Assembly: GCA_963763135.1 (NCBI GenBank)
Contig: CAVXNJ010000002.1
Location: forward strand, 186,001 to 250,000
Reading direction: 5' to 3'
DNA length: 64,000 nt
From: JANMZO01 sp963763135
GTDB taxonomy: Bacteria; Actinomycetota; Acidimicrobiia; Acidimicrobiales; JANYDT01
The position numbers and the translations under genes are program-made. The notes beneath the pieces are model-generated. The model searched no databases and was not told the DNA's origin. It saw only the letters and a program-made list of their open reading frames with translations. Below, piece by piece: positions 8,878 to 17,457 of the stretch (position 1 is the first letter of the stretch; each line of letters opens with the position of its first letter).

Positions 8878-9231
8878 TCAGTCCTTACTGCGACCGAACC
8901 GGAACCACTTCCGCAAACGGTCGGTTTCCTTCCGCTGTTTGCCCAGGTCGGCGATTGCACCCGGAACCGCGGCGTTGACGATGTCTTCGACCTCGTCGAG
9001 AAGGGCGGCGATAGTGCCATCACCGATGCTGTCGGGTTCGGGTGGCGTTGGGGGAGTGATCAGGGTGCCGCGCTGCCAATCGACGTCGGCGAGTCGGGGC
9101 GCAAAGCTGGTGCACGACTCCGGACATCGCCATGGTGCCTCGGGCGCAAGATCGAGGTTGCATTTCCGTACCGTGTCGCCGGTCGGGTAGCTCCGAGTTT
9201 CGAAGTGTTTGCAGTCGGAACGCATTGGCAT
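8878..9231 (-). CDS. Conserved hypothetical Cys-containing protein
   Basis: Not recognised. The 117-residue product begins MPMRSDCKHFETRSYPTGD and has four Cys in its first 40 residues (C7, C24, C36 and C40) that could form a small metal or Fe-S site, then an acidic middle part and a basic C-terminal stretch (RLRKWFRFGRSKD). It is convergent with mutY and starts about 250 bp from the divergent M15-like peptidase gene. Codon use and third-position GC look like neighbouring genes, so it is taken as real. No function is proposed. Confidence 0.65.
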   Translation of the reverse strand: MPMRSDCKHFETRSYPTGDTVRKCNLDLAPEAPWRCPESCTSFAPRLADVDWQRGTLITPPTPPEPDSIGDGTIAALLDEVEDIVNAAVPGAIADLGKQRKETDRLRKWFRFGRSKD

Positions 9232-9478
9232 CTCCCTATCGTTTCACGTCGCAGACCCCAACGCTCTCTGTGGCGCGCCAGTGGTTGAAACGATCGTGCC
9301 CTGTAAGAATCACCCAACTTCATTTTGTACACAGTTCCGGGCGCCTGTCTGACAGGCGTCAACGTTGTGAGGGTGACGGCCCTCCAGGATGCACATCGGT
9401 TTCCGGTGAGCACGATAATCAGGACGAGCCGCATATGACCCGACATGCCGATCAGACCCACCGGTCGAGTGGAATCAC

Positions 9479-10228
9479 ATGGTGATGCGCCCAGGTACGC
9501 GTGTGCTTCGAGCTCGTGGCCTCGGGGCCTGTGTTGCTCTGGTCGGAGGTTGCTCCACGCTCATGGTGTTGGCGATACCCGGTGTCGGGTGGGCTCAAAC
9601 CAAGCCCACCCCGGTGAAAGCGGCCGCCGCTGAAACGACAGCCGCGACCCGGGTCGCCGCCGGTGCGCCCGGAACCGAACCCGACACCGTCCCGGGCGGC
9701 CCGGTTCAGGCCGGGGTCCCCGTCGGCTCGGTTCCTGCCACGACCAAGCAGAAGGTCGGCAACGCCGCCAACACCAAGACAAAGGTTCGCCTGGCGGCGG
9801 CCAGCCTTCCATCGGCCGACGACATTCTGGCCAACAAGGCCATCGCGTTGACCGACCGGGCCCGAGCCGATATCAAAGCCGGCATCGTCGATCCCCGGGT
9901 GCTCGGTGCGCTGGCGTTCATGGCGAAGAAGTTTCCGATCGAGGTGTCTACCTTCCGCACCGGCCATTCGCGCTACGTCGCCGGAACGACCCGCGACTCG
10001 AACCACTACTACGGCCGCGCCGCCGACATCAGCAAGGTCGATGGCGTTGCGGTCAGTCGGTCCAACCAGTCAGCGCTGGCCCTCGCGAACTACCTCCTCA
10101 CGCTGCCGGGCGATATTCGCCCGACCGAACTCGGCTCGCCATGGAGCGGCGACGGGTCCGGCGCCGACGTTGAAGTGTTCAGCGACGAGGGCCACGACAA
10201 CCACCTGCACCTCGGCTTCGACGACTAG
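9479..10228 (+). CDS. Secreted M15-like zinc D,D-peptidase domain protein
   Basis: The 249-residue product starts with a basic segment and a hydrophobic signal peptide ending near GVGWAQT, followed by an Ala/Thr-rich linker of about 70 residues. The C-terminal domain contains SNHYYGRAADI (H-x6-D) and DNHLHLGF (H-x-H), the zinc-ligand spacing of the M15/VanY-like or hedgehog-type D-Ala-D-Ala peptidase fold. It probably acts on peptidoglycan in the cell envelope; a catalytically inactive binding version cannot be excluded. The first ATG is used; GTG and ATG alternatives lie two codons inside. Confidence 0.8.
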   Translation: MVMRPGTRVLRARGLGACVALVGGCSTLMVLAIPGVGWAQTKPTPVKAAAAETTAATRVAAGAPGTEPDTVPGGPVQAGVPVGSVPATTKQKVGNAANTKTKVRLAAASLPSADDILANKAIALTDRARADIKAGIVDPRVLGALAFMAKKFPIEVSTFRTGHSRYVAGTTRDSNHYYGRAADISKVDGVAVSRSNQSALALANYLLTLPGDIRPTELGSPWSGDGSGADVEVFSDEGHDNHLHLGFDD

Positions 10229-10292
10229 CGCGTCGACCGCGGCGAGTTTCTGCGACAGGTCACGACGGATCGCGACGGACAGGTGACGGCCG

Positions 10293-11103
10293 ATGACACC
10301 GCGAGCATCAGGCACCAACGCCTTTACTCCTGATGACTCGGAGTTCTGCGACTCCGGCGGACTCCGCATCCACGTGCAGATCTGGGGTAGTGGTCGACCC
10401 ATCGTGCTCGTGCACGGATGGGGCGTGGACTCGGATCGGAACTGGGTGCTCCCGGGATGGGTCGAGTCGTTGCGTGCATCGCGCATGGTGGTCGCGCTCG
10501 ATGTGCGGGGGCACGGGCTGAGCGATAAACCCGTGGATCCGCAGGCGTACACGTACGGCGCGATGAGCGCCGATGTGGTCGCGGTGCTCGATCACCTCGA
10601 CATCGCCCGAGCCGACTTCCTCGGATATTCGATGGGAGCGTTCATCGGGGCGTATCTGCTCGGCCACGCTTCTGACCGGCTCGGTGCCGTAGTGCTCGCG
10701 GGAATCGGCGACGAGACCGACGAAAGCGCAGCGGCGGCCATCGCTATAGCGGCGGCACTCCGCGCTCGAAGATGCCTCGACGATTGCCGACCCGGTCGGC
10801 GCCGCGTACCGCTCGTTCATCGATGCAAATCCCCGGAGTGACCGGGAAGCGCTGGCCGTCTCTGCACTCACGATGTGGCCCGACGGATACCCCGTGCGTA
10901 TCGCTGGCCCGGGTCTTCGTGACGCGACGAACCGTGTGTTGATCATCAACGGGGGCAACGACCGCCCGTACGTCGATACCGCCTCTTCGTTGGTTGCTGC
11001 TGTACCGGGCGCAACGTACGTGACCGTGCCTGGGCTCGACCATCTCCAGGCGGTGGGTTCAGCCGACTTCCAGTCGGCCGTCCTCGAGTTTCTGCGTCAC
11101 TGA
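10293..11103 (+). pseudogene. Alpha/beta hydrolase, interrupted by a single-base frameshift
   Basis: The first 150 or so codons encode an alpha/beta hydrolase with VLVHGWG (oxyanion region) and the nucleophile elbow GYSMGA. Around 10750-10765 the frame shifts: the continuation (SALEDASTIADPVGAAYRSF ... INGGNDRPYVD ... GLDHLQAV) is in another frame and supplies the catalytic Asp and His. The total length is one base more than a multiple of three. Either the gene is recently broken or the sequence contains an indel error; three other genes in the window show the same type of defect. The intact protein would be about 269 residues. Confidence 0.8.
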
Positions 11104-11164
11104 AGCGTTGACGACGGCGACGCCCGGACCCCGCCCGTCTTGTGTGGGATTCGTAGGTTCGGGA

Positions 11165-11170
11165 TAGGTT
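11165..11170 (+). promoter_or_regulatory. Candidate leaderless -10 element (TAGGTT)
   Basis: TAGGTT is 6 nt before the ATG of the GFA-family gene; no Shine-Dalgarno is present. Confidence 0.5.
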
Positions 11171-11176
11171 GTCGCG

Positions 11177-11581
11177 ATGCGAACCGGAAGATGTCTATGC
11201 GGCGAAGTGACCTACGAATTGGCCGGCGATTTGATCGCCACTGCGGTCTGTCACTGTGATCACTGCCAGCGCCAGAGCGGGGGAGCGTTCTCGGTCAACC
11301 TCGTGGTGCATGCATCGCAGCTGACCATCAACGGTGAACTCAAGACGTATGAGGAACGGGGCGAACTCGGCGACCAGGTGTATGTGCGCCGGCGCTTCTG
11401 CGGTACCTGCGGGTCGCCGATCGTCTCGGAGTTGTCGCTTACCGACGGGATTGTTGCGGTCAAGGTTGGCTCGCTCGACGAGAAATCCGACGTGAAGCCC
11501 ACCGTTCAGGTGTGGTGCGAAACCAAGCAACCCTGGGTCGATCTGCCCGGCATGGCCGTCTCGCTTGAGCGCGAGTCGTAA
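11177..11581 (+). CDS. GFA / CENP-V family zinc protein
   Basis: A 134-residue protein of the glutathione-dependent formaldehyde-activating-like (GFA, CENP-V) family. Zinc-ligand motifs are complete: CLCGEV at the N-terminus, CHCDHCQRQSGGAF, and FCGTCGSPI. Although some family members react with S-hydroxymethyl adducts, most actinobacterial copies are uncharacterised, so a general thiol/aldehyde role is only inference. The gene stands alone, ends at a strong bidirectional hairpin and converges on sufB. Confidence 0.9.
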   Translation: MRTGRCLCGEVTYELAGDLIATAVCHCDHCQRQSGGAFSVNLVVHASQLTINGELKTYEERGELGDQVYVRRRFCGTCGSPIVSELSLTDGIVAVKVGSLDEKSDVKPTVQVWCETKQPWVDLPGMAVSLERES

Positions 11582-11617
11582 ACCGCCAAGCACGTCAAAA
11601 GGACCGTCAGTACGTCA

Positions 11618-11649
11618 AAAGCCCTGACCGGACTACCGGCCAGGGCTTT
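11618..11649. terminator. Bidirectional hairpin terminator between GFA gene and sufB
   Basis: AAAGCCCTGACCGG pairs with CCGGCCAGGGCTTT across a 4-nt loop with one mismatch. The A-tract on one side and T-tract on the other allow termination of both convergent genes. Confidence 0.8.
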
Positions 11650-11703
11650 CTACGTGCGTTTACGGGCTGCGTTTGCGGCCTGCGTTACTGCCCCTGCCTG
11701 GGA

Positions 11704-13115
11704 TCAGCCGACGGAGCCTTCCATCTGCAGCTCGACCAGACGGCTCCACTCGACCGCGAACTCCATCGGGAGCGTGCGGGTGACGGGCTCCATGAAGCCG
11801 TTGACGACCGTCGCCATGGCCTGCTCCTTCGAGAGGCCGCGCGACTGCAGGTAGAAGAGCTGGTCGTCGCCGACCTTCGACACCGTGGCCTCGTGACCAA
11901 TCCGGGCATCTTCGACGTTGGGGTGACGCTCGATGTAGGGATAGGTGTCGGAGCGGCTCTCGTCGTCGAGGATCAGCGCGTCGCACTGTACGTGGGACCG
12001 GATGTTGTCGGCGCCCTCTTCGACCCGGACCAGACCGCGGTAGCTGGTACGGCCACCGTTCTGGGAGATCGACTTCGAGATGACCTGGCTCGTGGTCTCC
12101 GGTGCGGCGTGAACCATCTTCGCCCCGGTGTCCTGGTGCTGGCCCTCGCCCGCGTAGGCAACCGACAGCACTTCGCCCGTGGCCTTCGGACCCATGAGAT
12201 AGATGGCCGGGTACTTCATCGTGAGACGCGACCCGATGTTGCCGTCGATCCACGACACGCGTGACTCCGTCTCGGCCCGGGCCCGCTTCGTCACGAGGTT
12301 GAACACGTTGTTCGACCAGTTCTGAATCGTCGAGTAAGTGATATGCGCGCTTTCCATCGCGATCAGCTCAACGACGGCGGAGTGCAGGGAATCGGAGCTG
12401 TAGACCGGCGCCGAGCAACCTTCGATGTAGTGAACCTTGGAACCCTTGTCGGCGATGATAAGCGTACGTTCGAATTGGCCCATGTTCTCTTTGTTGATGC
12501 GGAAGTACGCCTGCAGTGGCATTTCTACCGTGACGTTTTCCGGAACGTAGATGAACGAGCCACCCGACCATACGGCCGAGTTGAGCGCGCTGAATTTGTT
12601 GTCGGCGACGGGGATGACGGTCGCGAAGTAACGCTTCACGATCTCGGGATACTCGCGCAGGGCGGTGTCCATGTCGCAGAAGATGACGCCCTGGGCTTCG
12701 AGGTCCTCACGGTTGCGGTGGAACACCACTTCGGACTCGTACTGTGCGGTCACACCGGCGAGGTACTTCTGCTCCGCTTCCGGAATACCGAGCTTCTCGT
12801 AGGTCTTGCGGACGGATTCGGGAGCGCGTCCCACGAGTCGACCTGACCCTCCATCGGCTTGACGTAGTAGTAGATGTCGTCGAAGAAGATCTGGTCGAGG
12901 GCGCCGCCCCAGTTGGGCATAGGCTTCTTGTGGAAGACATCGAGGGCGCGAAGCCGGAACTTCAGCATCCACTCCGGCTCACCCTTCATCCACGACATCT
13001 CCTGGACGATTTCTTTGGTGAGACCCCGCTTCGGCGTGAAGACATAGTCGTCGACGTCGTCTGCCCATCCGAGTTTGTATTTCCCGAGGTCAAGGTCTTG
13101 CACGGTCGTAGACAT
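11704..13115 (-). pseudogene. sufB: Fe-S cluster assembly protein SufB, frameshifted as sequenced
   Basis: SufB is the scaffold subunit of the SufBCD complex that builds Fe-S clusters. The N-terminal part (MSTTVQDLDLGKYKLGWADD ... IFFDDIYYYVKPMEGQVDSWD) and the rest (APESVRKTYEKLGIPEAEQKYLAGVTAQYESEV onward to GSVG) are both canonical but in different frames. The break is at about 12823-12827, where one base is missing between SWD and the PESV block. No slippery heptamer is visible, and SUF is normally essential in actinobacteria, so a sequencing error is the simplest explanation. The start is the ATG with GGGAGA upstream. Its partners sufD and sufC lie about 24 kb away. Confidence 0.9.
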
Positions 13116-14321
13116 GGCGCTTCTCCCGGAGGGGTTGGGGTTTCTCCTACGTAGATAGTAACAACTCCTCCTGCTTATGTAACCCCGAGCGCTTTGGGTG
13201 ACCGTGTCGTTTTCCGTGCGGACCCGGTTTTGTACTGCTCCGGAGTCGAAAACTCGGTCTGGCGACGCCTTTTTGGCTCCGGAGTGGGTGTTGCTGGGAT
13301 CGTGGGGTGCTCCGGAGTCGATAACTCGGTCTGGCGACGCCTTTTTGGCTCCGGAGTGGGTGTTGCTGGGATCGTGGGGTGCTCCGGAGTCGATAACTCG
13401 GTCTGGCGACGCCTTTTTGGCTCCGGAGTGGGTGTTGCTGGGATCGTGGGGTGCTCCGGAGTCGATAACTCGGTCTGGCGACGCCTTTTTGGCTCCGGAG
13501 TGGGTGTTGCTGGGATCGTGGGGTGCTCCGGAGTCGATAACTCGGTCTGGCGACGCCTTTTTGGCTCCGGAGTGGGTGTTGCTGGGATCGTGGGGTGCTC
13601 CGGAGTCGATAACTCGGTCTATGCGACGCCTTTTCGGCTCCGGAGCGGGCCGGCCGGCGGGCGAAACCATGCCGGCGTACCACTGGTCGAGCATCGTGCG
13701 CGAGAGGCCGTCGAGGTCGACGTTGTGGCCCGCAATTGCGTATGCGACGGGTGCGGTCATGTGGATGAGTGCCAGCGATGCCGCGAGCTCGACCGGAACG
13801 GCGTCGGTGAGCTCGCCGGCCGATATGGCCGTTGCGATGCGACCGGTAACCAGGGCGAGGAGTTCGGGATGGGCGGCGTGCAGGTTGGTGCTCGGGTTTG
13901 ACCGGATGAAGTCGGCCGCCATGCCGATGTGGCCACCACCCGTGTGGCGCCACGCATCGATGACCGCTTTGCGGATGTGATCCAATGCGTCGCGCACGTC
14001 GACGTCGCCGGCGGCCGCGAGACGGAACTGCGCGTCGCTCGCCAGCCGACGGTTGAACTCGCGCAACAGTCCGGCCTTCGTCTCGTAGATCCGAAAGAAC
14101 GTGGCTCGCCCCACGCCCGCGTGATCGCAGATCTCCTCGATCGTCAGTTCCTCGTAGGGTCGGGTCATGAGCAACTCGTCGGCGGCGTCGTAGAGTCGCT
14201 CGGCGTTCTGTTCCCGACGGCGGGTGCGGCCGTCGAGCGACTCGGCTTGTTTGACCGGAGCTGGAGGCGCAGCGGGCTTGGCCGGTGGAGCAGTGGGCAT
14301 GGCGATGGTGGGAGGCGTCAT
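12750..14321 (-). CDS. TetR-family regulator reading through a repeat array into sufB
   Basis: The regulator domain occupies roughly the first 225 codons: a Pro/Ala-rich leader, then a TetR helix-turn-helix (LTIEEICDHAGVGRATFFRIYETKAGLL) and a ligand-binding helical part ending near MLDQWYAGMVSP. No stop codon follows. The frame continues through five and a half 24-residue repeats encoded by the 72-bp array, then into the SufB start and on to the sufB frameshift, so the listed 3' end is inside sufB. Its ATG overlaps the TGA of the upstream TPP-enzyme gene (ATGA), indicating translational coupling. A plausible target is the palindromic promoter upstream of the neighbouring dehydrogenase, but this is inference. 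Confidence 0.75.
   Translation of the reverse strand: MTPPTIAMPTAPPAKPAAPPAPVKQAESLDGRTRRREQNAERLYDAADELLMTRPYEELTIEEICDHAGVGRATFFRIYETKAGLLREFNRRLASDAQFRLAAAGDVDVRDALDHIRKAVIDAWRHTGGGHIGMAADFIRSNPSTNLHAAHPELLALVTGRIATAISAGELTDAVPVELAASLALIHMTAPVAYAIAGHNVDLDGLSRTMLDQWYAGMVSPAGRPAPEPKRRRIDRVIDSGAPHDPSNTHSGAKKASPDRVIDSGAPHDPSNTHSGAKKASPDRVIDSGAPHDPSNTHSGAKKASPDRVIDSGAPHDPSNTHSGAKKASPDRVIDSGAPHDPSNTHSGAKKASPDRVFDSGAVQNRVRTENDTVTQSARGYISRRSCYYLRRRNPNPSGRSAMSTTVQDLDLGKYKLGWADDVDDYVFTPKRGLTKEIVQEMSWMKGEPEWMLKFRLRALDVFHKKPMPNWGGALDQIFFDDIYYYVKPMEGQVDSWDALPNPSARPTRSSVFRKRSRSTSPV
13237..13650. repeat. CTCCGGAG-bounded tandem repeat array, 72-bp units
   Basis: Six units begin at CTCCGGAG near 13237, 13309, 13381, 13453, 13525 and 13597; the last is partial. 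Each unit consists of CTCCGGAGTCGA(T/A)AAC, a short loop, and a TTTTTGGCTCCGGAG right arm, giving an imperfect inverted repeat with A- and T-tracts. The central units are essentially identical. The same design recurs at 17.2 kb and 49.1 kb. Because 72 is divisible by three, the array stays open in several frames, including the minus-strand frame linking the TetR gene with sufB. Confidence 0.95.
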
Positions 14322-16072
14322 CGAATCGGAATGTTGTCGTAGTAGGGAATCACGATGACGCCTTCGGCGTGCACGTCGCCGAGCAACGACTTCGTGACCG
14401 GATGCACGATGGCCGCCGATGTTGCGACGTTGATCACCGAAGGTCGCCCCGACTCGAGAGCGCGCGTCATAGCGGGTCCGATCTCGTCGATGTCGGTCAC
14501 GTGCTGCCCGAATGCACCGAAGCCTTCCGCGACCAGGTCGTAGCGGGTGGGGCTCAACCGTGAGATCACGTCACCTTCGGAGCCGTAGACCGCGTGCTGG
14601 CCGTGAATGGACATCCCCCAGCACGCGTTGTTCAGCACGATCGTCACGATGGGCAGTTGATGGCGGACCATCGTGTCCCACTCCTGAATGTGGAAACCGA
14701 TTGCGCCGTCGCCGGTGACCTGAACCACACGGCGGTCGGGGTGGGCGAACTGCGCGCCGATCGCGAATCCCTGCCCAACACCGAGGTGGCCCTGGTACCC
14801 GAGCGCCAGGGTGGCTTGGAGGTCGAGATGGGAGCCGGCCCAGTCGATCCAGGCCGCTGATTCGCCCCCGTCGCGAACGAGGATCGAGCCCGATGGAATC
14901 TTGGCCGCGATCTCGCGTGCGGCGCCGTAGGGGTGGATGCCGTCGGGTTCCATTCCTGCGCCCTCGAACATCGCGTCGGCGAAGTGGTGCATGCGCACCG
15001 CCTGTGTGCTCCACTCCGTGCGGTCGCGGGGTGCCAGTCGGGCGTTGATCGCGTCGAGTCCCGCTCCGAGGTCGCCAAGCAGTCCGACGGCGACCGGCCC
15101 GAGACGGCCGATTTCGGTGGCATCCGGATGCAGCTGAATGATCTTGGCGTCGCCGACGATCTTGAAGAAGTTCCGGCCCCCGAGAAGAAGACCGAACGAC
15201 GCTCCGACGAGAACGACGACGTCGGGCCCCTCCACGCCGATCGCCCGCAGCCCGGCGAGCGCACCAAGGGACCCGCCGTGGTTGGGGTGAGACCCCGGCA
15301 GCATGCCTCGGGAGAGCGTGGTGGAGAAGACCGGGAACCCGGTCGCCGCCACGAGCCGTTCCAGTGACGGCCCGATCGAGCTGTACAGGCTGGCGTCGCC
15401 CACGATGAGGGCCGGTCGTTCGGCGGCGTCGAGCAGCGCCACTGCCGCGGCGACGGCCTCCGCGCTCGGAACCGGGCGGGCCGGGGCGGTTGGCCGGCCG
15501 AACGGAGGAATGCGCTCCGCCGTAACCGGGGTGAAGGCGACATCGATGGGGATGTCGAGTACGACCGGTCCGGGGGTGCCGCTGGTCGCGGTGCGAATCG
15601 CCAGACCCACGAGATCGGGAATGCGGTGTGCGGCGAAGGCCTTCTGTGCCCACTTGGTGATCGGCGCAACGACGCCCAGTTGGTCGAGTCGACCCTGCAT
15701 CTCACCGGTCTCGGACTCACCGAGGGGAGGCGAACTCGTGATGACCATCACGCCCACGGAGTCCGCCGAACAGTTGCTGATGCCGGCAACGGCATTGAAC
15801 AGACCGGGACCGGCCGTCACCGCCGCAACACCGAGCTGACCGGTGACGCGGGCGTAGCCGTCGGCGGCGTTTACGGCCGCTGCCTCGTGGCGGCAGTCGA
15901 TGAGCGCGATGCCAAACCGTCGGCAGCCGGTGAAGAACGAATCGAGATGGCCGCCGTGGAGTGCGAACACCACCTTTACGCCCGCTTCGTGCAGGGCCCA
16001 TGCGGCGAGTTCGCCGCCGTTCTTTGGCGTTTCGGCGAGTTGGCCGCCGTCCGTCAGTTCGGTCACGTTCAT
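14318..16072 (-). CDS. Thiamine-pyrophosphate enzyme, acetolactate synthase-like
   Basis: A 584-residue protein with the three-domain plan of TPP-dependent decarboxylases and carboligases: N-terminal pyrimidine-binding domain with the conserved Glu in CRHEAAA, a central Rossmann-like domain, and a C-terminal PP domain carrying GDGAIGFHIQEWDTMVRHQLPIVTIVLNN. The substrate is not determined; it is unlike a biosynthetic IlvB in context, as no small subunit or ilvC is near. The start is the ATG preceded by AGGAG; the frame is open further upstream. Its stop overlaps the TetR start, and it is divergent from a zinc dehydrogenase, suggesting a regulated catabolic step. Confidence 0.87.
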   Translation of the reverse strand: MNVTELTDGGQLAETPKNGGELAAWALHEAGVKVVFALHGGHLDSFFTGCRRFGIALIDCRHEAAAVNAADGYARVTGQLGVAAVTAGPGLFNAVAGISNCSADSVGVMVITSSPPLGESETGEMQGRLDQLGVVAPITKWAQKAFAAHRIPDLVGLAIRTATSGTPGPVVLDIPIDVAFTPVTAERIPPFGRPTAPARPVPSAEAVAAAVALLDAAERPALIVGDASLYSSIGPSLERLVAATGFPVFSTTLSRGMLPGSHPNHGGSLGALAGLRAIGVEGPDVVVLVGASFGLLLGGRNFFKIVGDAKIIQLHPDATEIGRLGPVAVGLLGDLGAGLDAINARLAPRDRTEWSTQAVRMHHFADAMFEGAGMEPDGIHPYGAAREIAAKIPSGSILVRDGGESAAWIDWAGSHLDLQATLALGYQGHLGVGQGFAIGAQFAHPDRRVVQVTGDGAIGFHIQEWDTMVRHQLPIVTIVLNNACWGMSIHGQHAVYGSEGDVISRLSPTRYDLVAEGFGAFGQHVTDIDEIGPAMTRALESGRPSVINVATSAAIVHPVTKSLLGDVHAEGVIVIPYYDNIPIR

Positions 16073-16139
16073 CTCGCCACTCCTGGGGGATCGGGGTCTG
16101 GATGCGTTGGTGATGTCTTGGTGAAGCCGGGAATCTTTT

Positions 16140-16181
16140 GATACTTGACTTCCACAATGATGGTATTGATACTGAAGTATC
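16140..16181 (+). promoter_or_regulatory. Promoter with overlapping palindromic operator upstream of the dehydrogenase
   Basis: TTGACT (16145-16150) and GATACT (16168-16173) are spaced 17 bp, a good -35/-10 pair. The -10 is inside the palindrome GATACTGAAGTATC (16168-16181), and a further GATACT half-site starts at 16140. A repressor, possibly the TetR protein encoded two genes away, would block the promoter here. Confidence 0.6.
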
Positions 16182-16197
16182 ACGTCAAGGAGGCCCG

Positions 16198-17229
16198 ATG
16201 CGAGCGGTTGTTATACGAGGTGGAGCAATCCAAGTCGTCGAGATGCCCGACCCGGTGCCGACGGCCGGCCAGGTCCTGATCGCCCCGCATGCCACCGGAA
16301 TCTGCGGGAGCGACCTTCACTTCCGTGAGGTGATGGCCGATCTGGTGAAGGCCAATCCGGAGGCGGCCATGTCGATCGTTCCCGGTCACGAGTTCGCCGG
16401 CGAAGTAGTGGCGATCGGCCCAGACACCTCGACCGACCTGATGGTCGGCGACCTCGTCACCGCGATTCCCTTCACCCATTCAGCGTCGGGCCCGCAGACG
16501 ATCGGCCTGTCGGCGGAGTTCACCGGGGGGATCGCCGAGTTCACCCGAGCCGACGCGAGTCGCACCTTTGTTCTTCCCGAGGGCCTGACCACCCGGCTCG
16601 GAGCGCTGTGTGAACCCGTGGCGGTCGCCGTGCACACGTTTGCGAACGCTGGGGCCACGGGCCCGATAGTGGTCGTCGGCGTCGGACCCATCGGGCTCGG
16701 TATCGTGGCGATCGCAGCTATGAACGGCCGTCATCCGATCATCGCCGTGGACCCGTCGCCATCGCGGCGCACGATGGCACTCGGCATCGGCGCCGACGTC
16801 GCCGTCGAACCCGGGACCACCCTGCTCGAGTTGCTCGCCGATGTCGGGTACCGGCCGAACACGATCTCGCCGCTGCTCGATGAGGAACCGGTACCGGCCA
16901 CCGTGTTCGAGTGCGTCGGGCGGCCCGATGTTGTGCAACGTCTTCTGGCGGAAGCACCGCTTCACAGTCGAGTGGTTCTCACCGGCGCCTGCATGCACGC
17001 CGTCGAGATCCAGCCGTTGCAACTCACCACGTCGGAGGTGACGATCGCGACGAGCTTCGCCTATCGACCCCACGAATTCCGTGCGGCGGCCGATTACCTT
17101 CACCGCGACCCGACCCGGTTCGCCCGGTTGATCACCAGCGAACAACCGCTGAGTCAGACCGAGAGGGCCTTTGATGCGCTCGCCAACCAACCCGACGAGG
17201 TCAAAATCCTGATCCGGCCGGGGTCCTGA
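16198..17229 (+). CDS. Zinc-dependent alcohol/polyol dehydrogenase (MDR family)
   Basis: The 343-residue product is a medium-chain zinc dehydrogenase. It has GICGSDLHF with the catalytic zinc Cys, GHEFAGEVVAIGPD with the catalytic His/Glu, and the NAD-binding GVGPIGLGIVAIA. The structural-zinc Cys cluster is absent, as in several MDR subfamilies. The start is the ATG after AAGGAGG, not the earlier in-frame ATG that overlaps the promoter. It is divergent from the TPP enzyme and TetR genes, whose promoter region it shares, so the three may form one inducible catabolic unit; the substrate is unknown. Confidence 0.88.
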   Translation: MRAVVIRGGAIQVVEMPDPVPTAGQVLIAPHATGICGSDLHFREVMADLVKANPEAAMSIVPGHEFAGEVVAIGPDTSTDLMVGDLVTAIPFTHSASGPQTIGLSAEFTGGIAEFTRADASRTFVLPEGLTTRLGALCEPVAVAVHTFANAGATGPIVVVGVGPIGLGIVAIAAMNGRHPIIAVDPSPSRRTMALGIGADVAVEPGTTLLELLADVGYRPNTISPLLDEEPVPATVFECVGRPDVVQRLLAEAPLHSRVVLTGACMHAVEIQPLQLTTSEVTIATSFAYRPHEFRAAADYLHRDPTRFARLITSEQPLSQTERAFDALANQPDEVKILIRPGS

Positions 17230-17247
17230 GCCAACCTTTTTTGCGTT

Positions 17248-17424
17248 CTCCGGAGTCGAAAAGTACGGCCCCGACAGAGTTTTTGACTCCGGAGCACCGG
17301 TGCCCGGCGGTACGTGGCTCTTGGACCGGTCAGCCAATGCGACGCATCTGGGTCTTGAAGAGTTTCCCGTTCTTCCTCCGGAGTCGAAAAGTACGGCCCC
17401 GACAGAGTTTTTGACTCCGGAGCG
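17248..17424. repeat. Two CTCCGGAG hairpins in a 128-bp tandem duplication
   Basis: Two nearly perfect hairpins begin at 17248 and 17376. Each has arms CTCCGGAGTCGAAAA and TTTTTGACTCCGGAG around a 17-nt loop. The 128-bp period shows a tandem duplication that includes a copy of the last ~45 bp of the adjacent carbonic-anhydrase-like gene. The element lies between two convergent genes and could terminate both. Confidence 0.93.
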
Positions 17425-17457
17425 CCGCTGCCCGGAGGTACGTCGGTCTCGGACCGG

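Noticed and set aside
13237..13650. CRISPR array
   Set aside because: Units are contiguous tandem copies without unique spacers, and no cas genes are nearby; the same holds for the other arrays.
13194..13980. Long plus-strand open frames with Gly/Val/Trp-rich repeats across the 13.2 kb array
   Set aside because: They are by-products of the 72-bp repeat, which is open in several frames, and continue antisense to the TetR domain; no start signal or domain supports them.
16073..16183. Longer start for the TPP enzyme
   Set aside because: The extension crosses the divergent promoter and lacks family similarity; ATG 16072 has AGGAG upstream.
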